Below, piece by piece: positions 16,291-23,588 of a DNA stretch of 32,907 bases; position 1 is the first letter of the stretch, and each line of letters begins with the position of its first letter. The notes under the pieces are model-generated. The model did no database searches, was not told the DNA's origin, and was given only the letters and a program-made list of their open reading frames with translations. The position numbers were made by a program, and so were the translations under genes. The stretch is from Dehalococcoidia bacterium UBA6627. Its GTDB lineage: Bacteria > Chloroflexota > Dehalococcoidia > UBA2979. The stretch is taken from contig DKLZ01000034.1 of assembly GCA_002455955.1 (NCBI GenBank), positions 28,040-60,946 on the forward strand. The letters are read 5' to 3'.

Positions 16291-18576
16291 CTATGAACTG
16301 GAAGTCTCGAGCTCATCAAGTATCAGGGAGGGTGTCGCCGGCAACTCCGTGATACGAACCCCAACGGCATCGTAAATGGCGTTAGCGATTGCTCCGAGCG
16401 GTGGCACGATTGGGACCTCTCCGACTCCACGTACGCCATATGGGTGGCCAGGGTTTGGCACTTCAACGAGAACGGTATCGATCATCGGAACATCGTTTGT
16501 AACCGGCATCCGATAGTCGAGGAATGAAGCATTGGCCATACTGCCATCTGAGTTATAGATGTAGTCCTCGTTCAGTGCCATTCCGATTCCTTGAACAGCT
16601 CCACCTTGAATTTGGCCCTCAACGTAGGCGGGATGGATTGCCCGTCCGACATCCTGCAGTGCCGTGTAACGCAGGATCGATACTTTTCCAGTGTCACGAT
16701 CAACGTGCACGTCCACTATATGTGCACCGAAGCAAGCTCCAATCTTGCCAACGCTTGTCGAAACAACGTTGGCGCGTCCTTGAATGTTGCCCCCGCTTCC
16801 TGGAAGCCGAGAAGCTGCCTCGACGAATGACATCAACTGGTCATCAGGTCCATGAATGCTAGCGTCCGTCGGGTCGTAGTTGACTTGGTCTGGTTCGACC
16901 TCCCAGAGCGAAGCAACTCGTTGTTCTAACTGTGCTCGTATGTCGAGAGCTGCTTGATAGGCAGCCCAACCGGTCGCGAAAGTCGTACGACTCCCGCCGG
17001 TGTTCCCTGTGAAACCAATTGTGTCAGTGTCTCCTACTAGCGAATTGACGTTCTCATACGGAATCCCCATAGTCTCAGCAAACTGCATAGCTAGTGCAGC
17101 GCGTTGTCCCCCTATATCAACTGAACCGGTGACTAGCGTAACGGTGCCATCAGCGTGCACATTTGCATACGCGCTGGATTCGCCTCCACCGTTTTGCCAG
17201 AAGCCCATCGCTACTCCGCGACCAACATCCGGTTCACTGATTTCTGATCGATAGTGAGGGTGTGCGACCGTCGCTGCTATTACTTCACGTGTGCCGACCG
17301 ATCCGTGAGTCGCACCGTCACTGCGAGGGTCACCTTCAACTACGGCATTTTTTTCTCGTAGTTCCATTGGATCGATGCTTAGTAGCTCTGCCAGCTCGTC
17401 GAGTACCGCTTCCACTGCAAACGCTGACGCTGGCGCACCTGGCGCACGGTAGGCGGCAACTTTTGGTCTGTTGAGTACGACATCGAGTCCGATAATTCGC
17501 TGGTGAGGAACGAGATAAGGGCCAAGTGCACAGCGCGCGCCGCCAGCGACTGGCGAGCCAGGATATGCCCCTGCCATGTACTCGAGCCGGATGTCAGCAG
17601 CGACGAGCGTACCGTCACGCTTAGCGCCAAGTTTGATAAAGGTACGGGCTCCTGAAGTTGGGCCAGTTGCCTCGAGCACCTCAGCGCGATTCATTGTGAT
17701 TTGGACAGGCTTACCACCCTTCTTCGCCAGTAAGGCAGCTAATGGTTCGAGGTAGACGACATTTTTCGCACCAAAACCCCCTCCGATTTCGGTTGGGATC
17801 ACTCGAACATGCCCGAGAGGGATATCGAGTATTCGAGCGATGTTCTGACGGTGTCCGAAAGCTCCTTGCGTACTGGTCCAGATAGTCAGTTTGCCGTCCT
17901 TATTCCATACAGCAGTGCCATTGTGCGGTTCTATGTAACCCTGATGTGACATACCTGTTTCGTAGACTCGCTCAATCACAATATCTGAAGAAGTAAAGCC
18001 TTCCTCGAGATCTCCAAAGCCCATCTCTATAGTGCGTGCGACGTTAGAAGGCTTGCCGTCAATAGGTTGAAATAGATCGTCAATTAAGCCGTCAAGGCCG
18101 TCGTCATGAAGGATCGGTGCATCGGGGGCAAGAGCATCGTCAAGGCTGACTACGGCGGGTAGTACCTCGTAGTCTACTTCGATTAGCTCGAGAGCATCCT
18201 CTGCGAGATGCGGATCAGTAGCACAGACTGCTGCTACCGGTTGCCCTTTGAAGAGCACCTTTCGCCGTGCCATCAATCTCTCAACGTCCCAAAGTGCCGG
18301 CATAGGGCCGCGAATCGTTTGCATCACTGGATCGGTCGGTGCTGGAAAGTCTTCAAAAGTGATCACTGCAGATACGCCAGGCAGTGCTAGAGCTTTCGAG
18401 GCATCAATTCGCTTGATGATCGCGTGTCCGTATGGACTGCGCTTTACGCGGCCATGGAGCATGTCTTGCAGTCTCACGTCAGCACCGTAGATGGCGCTGC
18501 CGATTACCTTCTCCACCCCATCGGGGCGGACTGGGTTCGTTCCGATTACGGTCAGCGGACGTTCAACTGTAGTCAT
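16291..18576 (-). CDS. Xanthine dehydrogenase/CO dehydrogenase-family molybdopterin-binding large subunit, orphan
   Basis: This 761-residue protein is a molybdenum hydroxylase large subunit. An N-terminal alpha/beta-hammerhead domain (to about residue 140) is followed by the cofactor-binding domains, with 'IGGGFGAKN' (264-272), 'AYRAPG' (375-380), and 'GVGEVPIVPP' near the C-terminus with the catalytic-type Glu at 720. The CO-dehydrogenase active-site loop (AYRCSFR) is absent, so an aldehyde, aromatic or N-heterocycle hydroxylase is more likely. No FAD or 2Fe-2S subunit is encoded nearby; only a MoaD-like gene follows. Electron-transfer partners must therefore come from elsewhere. AGAGGA precedes the ATG. 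Upstream lie 141 non-coding bases and tRNA-Leu on the same strand. A 9-bp inverted repeat (18637-18645 with 18683-18691) in that gap is of uncertain meaning. Confidence 0.92.
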   Translation of the reverse strand: MTTVERPLTVIGTNPVRPDGVEKVIGSAIYGADVRLQDMLHGRVKRSPYGHAIIKRIDASKALALPGVSAVITFEDFPAPTDPVMQTIRGPMPALWDVERLMARRKVLFKGQPVAAVCATDPHLAEDALELIEVDYEVLPAVVSLDDALAPDAPILHDDGLDGLIDDLFQPIDGKPSNVARTIEMGFGDLEEGFTSSDIVIERVYETGMSHQGYIEPHNGTAVWNKDGKLTIWTSTQGAFGHRQNIARILDIPLGHVRVIPTEIGGGFGAKNVVYLEPLAALLAKKGGKPVQITMNRAEVLEATGPTSGARTFIKLGAKRDGTLVAADIRLEYMAGAYPGSPVAGGARCALGPYLVPHQRIIGLDVVLNRPKVAAYRAPGAPASAFAVEAVLDELAELLSIDPMELREKNAVVEGDPRSDGATHGSVGTREVIAATVAHPHYRSEISEPDVGRGVAMGFWQNGGGESSAYANVHADGTVTLVTGSVDIGGQRAALAMQFAETMGIPYENVNSLVGDTDTIGFTGNTGGSRTTFATGWAAYQAALDIRAQLEQRVASLWEVEPDQVNYDPTDASIHGPDDQLMSFVEAASRLPGSGGNIQGRANVVSTSVGKIGACFGAHIVDVHVDRDTGKVSILRYTALQDVGRAIHPAYVEGQIQGGAVQGIGMALNEDYIYNSDGSMANASFLDYRMPVTNDVPMIDTVLVEVPNPGHPYGVRGVGEVPIVPPLGAIANAIYDAVGVRITELPATPSLILDELETSSS

Positions 18577-18717
18577 CGGTGATATTCCTCTCGAGGGAAT
18601 GGGCGCTGGTAGTCACCGCAATTCGATATGAGTGATGATACCTCGCTGTTGCTGTCTTGGTGTTCAATCTGTGAAGTGGTGTCGAGGTATCTCTTGATTT
18701 TCTTCAGTCGTGATTGT

Positions 18718-18801
18718 TGGTGCCGGGGGTGGGATTCGAACCCACACGCCCGAAGGCGGCGAGTTTTAAGCTCGCTGCGTCTGCCCTTCCGCCACCCCGG
18801 C
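18718..18801 (-). tRNA. tRNA-Leu(UAA)
   Basis: On the minus strand the acceptor 5' GCCGGGG (18801-18795) pairs with 3' CCCCGGC (18728-18722), followed by the A discriminator and an encoded CCA (18721-18718). The anticodon arm is GCGAG-CTTAAAA-CTCGC, giving anticodon TAA, hence Leu(UAA). A long variable arm (CGCCTTCGGGCG) fits a class II leucine tRNA, and GGTTCGAATCC forms the T loop. It lies upstream of the molybdenum-hydroxylase operon on the same strand. Confidence 0.96.
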
Positions 18802-18928
18802 TTGCTTTTCACAGCAGTCAATCAACGCGCGATCTATTTTTCCAGATCACAACATCGCATGCTGGGTTCTTCTGATTGTGCTCTATAGATGCCGCCTTGT
18901 CTCGAATGTCATTGCATAGGTGCGTTAA

Positions 18929-18974
18929 AAGCAAACCGGCGTGAGGGATGTTGATCCCTCACGCCGGTTTGCTT
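18929..18974 (-). terminator. Perfect 21-bp stem, 4-base loop terminator for proU operon
   Basis: Positions 18929-18949 are the exact reverse complement of 18954-18974, with a 4-base loop (18950-18953). On the minus strand the stem ends in CTTTTAACG, a short U-run suited to intrinsic termination. It lies 32 bases after the stop of the binding-protein gene at 19007. On the plus strand the stem is not followed by a good T-run, so it works mainly for the minus strand. The stem is unusually long and mismatch-free. Confidence 0.85.
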
Positions 18975-19006
18975 CGTACTTATGCTGTCAGCAACAACGT
19001 CATTCG

Positions 19007-20050
19007 CTAAGCAGCATCCCGTGCGGTCTGGAGCCATTCGTCCCAGGTCGCTTGATTTGCGGCTATCCAGTCATCAACATGACGCTCGATGTCCTCCTGC
19101 GAATCCTCGCCGGCGTTCATGAGGTCGTTCTGAGCTGCGATGTCTGCCAGCGACAGTTTCATCGCCTCAAAGAGAGCTGCGACCGCAGGGTTGTCGGCCA
19201 ACATATCGTTGTTCGCGACGACCTTGATGTCGCTGGAGGCGAAACCCATCAGCAACGGATCAGAAACAGCTCCAGGGATGCCAGTTGCCGTCAAGGCGGC
19301 TTCGCTCAATCCCTCGGGGTGTGATGCAGCAGGGACGTTGATCCAGACCACATCTTCGCCAGGGGCGAGCTGGTTAACCGTCCAGTTCGGTGTCCATGTG
19401 TAGAACATCACGTGCTCGCCCGCGTCGAAGCGCGCGATCGTGTCAGCCATCTGGACATTGTAACCTGCAGTACCTTCATCGATGTGGTCGCGCAGACCGA
19501 AGTCATCGAGATGGTGACCGATGATTGTGTTACAGCCCCAGCCTTCTGGACAGGCAGTCAGGTTGGCCTTGCCATTGCCATCATGATCGTAGGCTTTGGC
19601 TACCTCAGGGCGCTTGAAGTCAGCGAGGCTCGTAATACCGAACTCGTCGGCTCCAGCTTTGTCTATTAGGTAGCCCTGCAGTGCGCCGCCGGCCACGACG
19701 GTTCCTGCCAGAGAGGCACCCGCTGAGAACAGATCGCGATACTGGTCGTGAATGGGGAACCATCCATTCGCCCAGAAGTCCACGTCACCGAGAGCAACGC
19801 TCTGATAGAAGATTGGATTATCCAGCTCTTGGAAGTCTTCGACGGTGTATCCGAGCTCCTCTAGCGCTCGCGAGTACAACGCTTCTTGGAAATAGCCTGT
19901 ATTCCACGTCGCACGAGCTGGTTGAATCGTTACACCTGCACCAGGTTCGCTTGAGTCAGCATCGTCGTCGGAACATGCTGCGAATACCAGAGCGGATGCG
20001 AGAACTACAGCGAGCAAGCCAGTCCAGCGCTTGAATGGTGTGAAGTAGAT
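19007..20050 (-). CDS. proX: Glycine betaine/proline ABC transporter substrate-binding lipoprotein (ProX/OpuAC-like)
   Basis: This binding protein captures glycine betaine or a similar osmolyte and hands it to the permease encoded upstream. It shows an N-terminal signal sequence with lipobox-like 'VFAAC', an acidic linker, then 'ARATWNTGYFQEALYSRALEELGY' and 'DFWANGWFP' typical of the OpuAC/ProX ligand domain, with Trp residues that could build the aromatic box. The start is unusual. The first accepted codon by simple rules is a TTG at 20017, but it lacks a ribosome binding site and would leave the signal peptide without its basic end. A clean AGGAGA lies 5 bases before an ATC at 20050, and starting there adds 'YFTPFKRWTG', which supplies the K-R. 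I therefore use the ATC, with the TTG as alternative. It follows the permease in the proV-proW-proX order. Confidence 0.86.
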   Translation of the reverse strand: MYFTPFKRWTGLLAVVLASALVFAACSDDDADSSEPGAGVTIQPARATWNTGYFQEALYSRALEELGYTVEDFQELDNPIFYQSVALGDVDFWANGWFPIHDQYRDLFSAGASLAGTVVAGGALQGYLIDKAGADEFGITSLADFKRPEVAKAYDHDGNGKANLTACPEGWGCNTIIGHHLDDFGLRDHIDEGTAGYNVQMADTIARFDAGEHVMFYTWTPNWTVNQLAPGEDVVWINVPAASHPEGLSEAALTATGIPGAVSDPLLMGFASSDIKVVANNDMLADNPAVAALFEAMKLSLADIAAQNDLMNAGEDSQEDIERHVDDWIAANQATWDEWLQTARDAA

Positions 20051-20055
20051 AAGTG

Positions 20056-20061
20056 TCTCCT
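20056..20061 (-). promoter_or_regulatory. Ribosome binding site AGGAGA for proX, points to an ATC start
   Basis: On the minus strand the sequence reads AGGAGA-CACTT-ATC. Spacing of 5 bases is ideal, and there is no ATG, GTG or TTG at a matching distance in this frame. This is the evidence for choosing the non-AUG start. Confidence 0.55.
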
Positions 20062-20123
20062 GTCCTTCTACCTTGTTATATACATTTGGATGTCGTTGAT
20101 CTAGTCCTAGAAACTTAATGCAG

Positions 20124-20966
20124 CTAAGAATCGGTCGTAGCGAGAGCCTGTGTAATGCGGTCGAGCACCATCGCGAGCAGTACCACGGAAACGCCGCCGA
20201 TCACTGCAAGCCCGGGTTGGAGGTTATTAATCCCCTGACGCACCGGTTGTCCGAGGCCGCCCGCACCGATGATTGAAGCAATTACGATCATCGACATTGC
20301 CATCATTAGGGTCTGGTTCAGCCCCGCCATAATTGTCCTAAGGGCGAGAGGGATTTGGACGTCGATGAGGACCTGACGAGGTTCCGCGCCGAAAGCATAA
20401 GCTGCCTCAACTGCCTCCGGGCTCACGCCCCGAATTCCGAGGTTCGTCAATCGCACGATCGGTGGCATAGCGAAGACAAGCGTCGCGATCACCCCGGCAA
20501 CCGTGCCGGTGCTGAATAACATGACCACTGGTACGAGGTAGACAAACGAAGGTGTGGTTTGCATCGCGTCGAGCAACGGACGCACGAGTTGATCTGCCCA
20601 ATTTGACCTAGCTGTCAGAATCCCCAGTGGGATGCCAATCAGGGCGCAGATCAGCACAGCACTTGCAACCATAGCCAAACTGACCATCGCTTCGTTCCAC
20701 AGCCCGAGAAAGCCGATGACCATCATCGAGAGCGCTGTGAATATCGCTACGTTCCGACCTGCAACTCTGAACGCAATCAGCACCAGAATTAGGATCACTA
20801 CCCAGTCGGGAAGCCACAACAGGAAGTCTTGAATGTTTTCCAACAGCTGCTCGACCGGCCACTTCACTCCTTGGAAGAATGGTCGGTACTCGCGGACAAG
20901 CCAGAAGGTGAAGTCTTCTGCCCAATCTTCGAGTGGGATCGTTTTGTGTCCGAATATATCTAGCAC
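20124..20966 (-). CDS. proW: Glycine betaine/proline ABC transporter permease (ProW/OpuAB-like)
   Basis: This 280-residue inner-membrane permease has about six membrane segments after a hydrophilic N-terminal tail of roughly 50 residues. The ATPase-contact (EAA) loop is visible as 'EAAYAFGAEPRQVLIDVQIPLA', and 'MQTTPSFVYLVPVVMLF' and 'IGAGGLGQPV' are strong ProW/OpuAB signatures. It forms the channel of the osmolyte importer with the ProV ATPase and ProX lipoprotein. The gene begins 2 bases after the proV stop, so the two are translationally coupled. Base composition is GC-rich (39 of 60 at 20161-20220 by hand count), unlike the mutS region downstream. Confidence 0.94.
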   Translation of the reverse strand: MLDIFGHKTIPLEDWAEDFTFWLVREYRPFFQGVKWPVEQLLENIQDFLLWLPDWVVILILVLIAFRVAGRNVAIFTALSMMVIGFLGLWNEAMVSLAMVASAVLICALIGIPLGILTARSNWADQLVRPLLDAMQTTPSFVYLVPVVMLFSTGTVAGVIATLVFAMPPIVRLTNLGIRGVSPEAVEAAYAFGAEPRQVLIDVQIPLALRTIMAGLNQTLMMAMSMIVIASIIGAGGLGQPVRQGINNLQPGLAVIGGVSVVLLAMVLDRITQALATTDS

Positions 20967-20968
20967 CG

Positions 20969-22246
20969 CTACCTCGTGCTTTCAGCGGGTAGCGTCTGTT
21001 CCGCACCTGCTTCAGTTGAAGCATGCGCATTCGCTGGGTGCGATGATCTGGAGACGGCTGGCGTGATCTCCGTCGCGGGAGCGAGACTACTCAAGATGTC
21101 TAGATGTTCGGCAACTCCTGCTAGTTGTCCATGCTCGTCTATCGCCACGATGCACTGCCTCTCGATCACGGAGTCATAGGTGTCGATTAAGAGGTCATCA
21201 GTTGAGCAGGAAACGAATGAGTCACTGACCACGTCACCCAGATCGTTGACTCCACGCTGTATTGCAGGGCCGACATACTCTTCAAGCACAAGTCCCAAGG
21301 GCTGGCGATTCGAATCCACCAGCACCATGTAGTCCGAATCCGATGCGCGCATCCTCGCAGAAGCGGTTCGCACGGTGTCGCGACCCTGCACCAAAGTATC
21401 CGGCTGCCGCATGATCGATCCCACCGTGAGTACCCGTGAGCGATCAACGTCGCGGGTGAATTCGAGCACGTACTCGGTCGATGGCTGAGATACGATCTCG
21501 TCGGCGGTACCAACCTGAACCACCTGACCGTCCCTCATGATCGCCGTGTGGTCGCCCAACTTCAGTGCTTCGTTGAGATCGTGGGTAATGAAGACGATAG
21601 TCTTGCCAAGATCTCGCTGCAGCGTGAGCAGGTCGTCCTGCATCTCCCGTCGGATCAGTGGGTCGAGCGCGCTGAAGGCTTCGTCCATCAGAAGCACGTC
21701 CGCGTCGGTCGCTAAGGCCCGCGCGAGTCCGACGCGCTGCTGCATACCACCGCTGAGATCTCCAGGGCGACGATTACCCCAGCCCTCAAGGCCTACTTGT
21801 TCAAGCGCGGTTTCTGAGCGAGCACGGCGTTCGTCGACGTCCATCTTCTGCATTTTCAAACCGTATTCAACGTTTTCTTGAACAGTTCGGTGCGGAAACA
21901 GGCCGAAATGCTGAAATACCATCGCCAGCTTGCTACGACGCAATTCACGCAAGCGATCTGTGGATGCTGAGACGATATCTTCGCCATCAATCAACACTTC
22001 TCCGGTTGTTACCGGATGGAGACGATTGATGCATCGAATGAGAGTGGATTTTCCGGAGCCAGAGAGCCCCATGACGACGAAGATTTCTCCGTCCTCAATA
22101 TCAAGATTCACATCGCGAACAGCAACTACATAGCCGGTTTCAGCGAGAATTTCGTCTCGAGATCTGCCCTCCTGTAGGAGTGCACGGGCTTTGTGTGAGT
22201 CGTCCCCGAAAACCTTGCTCACATTCCGGAGCCGTATGGTGGACAT
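20969..22246 (-). CDS. proV: Glycine betaine/proline ABC transporter ATP-binding protein with CBS domains (ProV/OpuAA-like)
   Basis: This 425-residue ATPase powers the osmolyte importer. Walker A 'GLSGSGKST', the Q-loop region 'MVFQHFGLFPH', signature 'LSGGMQQRV', Walker B 'DVLLMDEAFSALD' and switch His in 'FITHDL' are all present. C-terminal to the ATPase is a CBS-domain pair ('VGSIMRQPDTLVQGRD' onward), as in OpuA and ProV, where it senses ionic strength. The last 30 residues are a low-complexity tail. I start at the ATG at 22246, where the conserved domain begins; a TTG at 22282 would add 12 residues but has only a weak binding site. The promoter must lie in the 111-base gap shared with the divergent lipoprotein gene at 22358. 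Confidence 0.94.
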   Translation of the reverse strand: MSTIRLRNVSKVFGDDSHKARALLQEGRSRDEILAETGYVVAVRDVNLDIEDGEIFVVMGLSGSGKSTLIRCINRLHPVTTGEVLIDGEDIVSASTDRLRELRRSKLAMVFQHFGLFPHRTVQENVEYGLKMQKMDVDERRARSETALEQVGLEGWGNRRPGDLSGGMQQRVGLARALATDADVLLMDEAFSALDPLIRREMQDDLLTLQRDLGKTIVFITHDLNEALKLGDHTAIMRDGQVVQVGTADEIVSQPSTEYVLEFTRDVDRSRVLTVGSIMRQPDTLVQGRDTVRTASARMRASDSDYMVLVDSNRQPLGLVLEEYVGPAIQRGVNDLGDVVSDSFVSCSTDDLLIDTYDSVIERQCIVAIDEHGQLAGVAEHLDILSSLAPATEITPAVSRSSHPANAHASTEAGAEQTLPAESTR

Positions 22247-22357
22247 CGACGGGAGAATACGGGGCTCGACTTGTAAACTCAACTTTCGCTCTGATCATCG
22301 TACTGACGAGCGGAACGGATATCAGTGCAAAATCTGGTCACCTATTGGGAGTGAGCT

Positions 22358-23461
22358 GTGAGTTTCACTCATTCTGCAGTGCTGATGTTGCACCGTTCGA
22401 ATCTGCTTAAGTTGGCAATATGGTTACTATTTCTGGTCGCGTGCAATTCGGGATCTACGCTCGACGTCAAAGAGTTGCACCACCCAAGAGGACTGGCGGT
22501 TACAGCCGACCTGACACTGCTCGTCGCCGATGCTGGGAACGGCCGGATACTTGCCGTCACAGCGGGTGAGACTCCCTATACCGTAGCGGATGGGTTGCCA
22601 GTGACCTGGGATGGTGGCCCTGGTGCTGACATGATTGTGGGAGTTTCCGGTCTTGCTCTCGATGGCAGTGACATCATTTACGTTGTTGGCGAGTTCCGCG
22701 GTGACCGGTTTCGGCGTGTTTACCGTCTGTCACCTGACGGCACTAGTGTTCCGCTCACCAATGCTAGAGAAGAACTCCTGCAAGATGGACTTGTGAACCC
22801 CTACGATTTGGTTGTGCTCGACGGAGATGTCTTCGTGAGTGACGCAGGTGCGAATGCTGTCTTCCGCGTTCAGTCCAACGGTGAGGTCAAGCCATACGCT
22901 CGTGTCGCAGAGATTCTTGTTCCTGGTGCGGTTGGAACTCAGACTGCAGACGCTGTACCCACTGGTCTCGCAGCCGGTCCGGATGGCGCTTTGTACCTCG
23001 CCACGCTCGCTGGCGCTCCCTATGCAGTTGGAACGGCTGCGATCTACCGGATCGATGACGTCAACGATGATGGTGATGCTCTGGACGATGGCGAGATCAG
23101 TGTCGTACTGGATGGTCTCACTGCGGTCACCGACCTCACGTTCACCAACAGTGGTTGGCTCATTGTCGCCGAGTTCTCTCGCGACATGGCTTCCTTGTAT
23201 GAAGATCTCACACCGGAGCGTGCTGCCGAATTGCCAGGTCGTGTGACTGCCTGGTGTGGTTTAGGTCAATCCTCAACTTCCGTGAGCACAGCGTTAGTTG
23301 CCGACCATGTCTCGAGCCCCACGTCAGTTGTGTCAATTGGCGAGGTTATCGTCGTGGCCGAGGAGTTGGCTGGCCGCATCACCCAACTACAACCCAAACA
23401 TCGCCCCTGGGCTGAACCGTGCCGATCAAAGGCTCGGTTGCGAACCCACGAAGTGCCGTAA
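22358..23461 (+). CDS. Secreted NHL/beta-propeller lipoprotein, ScyD/ScyE-like
   Basis: This 367-residue protein starts with a lipoprotein signal ('LLKLAIWLLFLVAC', Cys29), then a beta-propeller. Repeats such as 'HHPRGLAVTADLTLLVADAGNGRILAV', 'NPYDLVVLDGDVFVSDAGANAVFRV' and 'GLAAGPDGALYLATLAGAP' are NHL/ScyD-like blades. (Each is quoted only as a short run of the key residues.) ScyD/ScyE-type proteins are exported propellers of unclear function. The start used is a GTG with GGGAG at good spacing; an ATG at 22385 is possible and gives a shorter, still valid signal peptide. The gene is divergent from proV with a 111-base gap and precedes mutS. It may belong to the transferred proU block by composition, but no functional link to osmolyte uptake is evident. 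Confidence 0.75.
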   Translation: MSFTHSAVLMLHRSNLLKLAIWLLFLVACNSGSTLDVKELHHPRGLAVTADLTLLVADAGNGRILAVTAGETPYTVADGLPVTWDGGPGADMIVGVSGLALDGSDIIYVVGEFRGDRFRRVYRLSPDGTSVPLTNAREELLQDGLVNPYDLVVLDGDVFVSDAGANAVFRVQSNGEVKPYARVAEILVPGAVGTQTADAVPTGLAAGPDGALYLATLAGAPYAVGTAAIYRIDDVNDDGDALDDGEISVVLDGLTAVTDLTFTNSGWLIVAEFSRDMASLYEDLTPERAAELPGRVTAWCGLGQSSTSVSTALVADHVSSPTSVVSIGEVIVVAEELAGRITQLQPKHRPWAEPCRSKARLRTHEVP

Positions 23462-23588
23462 CGGAATGGATTCTGAACCAATGTCAGGAGTGTACGAGTG
23501 CTCAAGAGAGCGTTTCTGCTAGACACGAGAAAATGTGCGATTACGTTGAGGATGATGCCATTTCAGGCGTACGCTAGGGAGCCCCGGC

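Noticed and set aside
16524..16862. 112-residue plus-strand ORF inside the molybdenum-hydroxylase gene
   Set aside because: Wholly antisense to a well-supported gene with full family motifs; a shadow frame.
16291..18576. Reading the large subunit as form I CO dehydrogenase (CoxL)
   Set aside because: The active-site loop is AYRAPG and not AYRCSFR, and the CoxM and CoxS genes are absent.
18573..18888. ORFs across tRNA-Leu on both strands (82 and 86 residues)
   Set aside because: They are translations of the tRNA and its flanks ('CRGWDSNPHARRRRVLSSLRLPFRHPG' type). No binding site or family.
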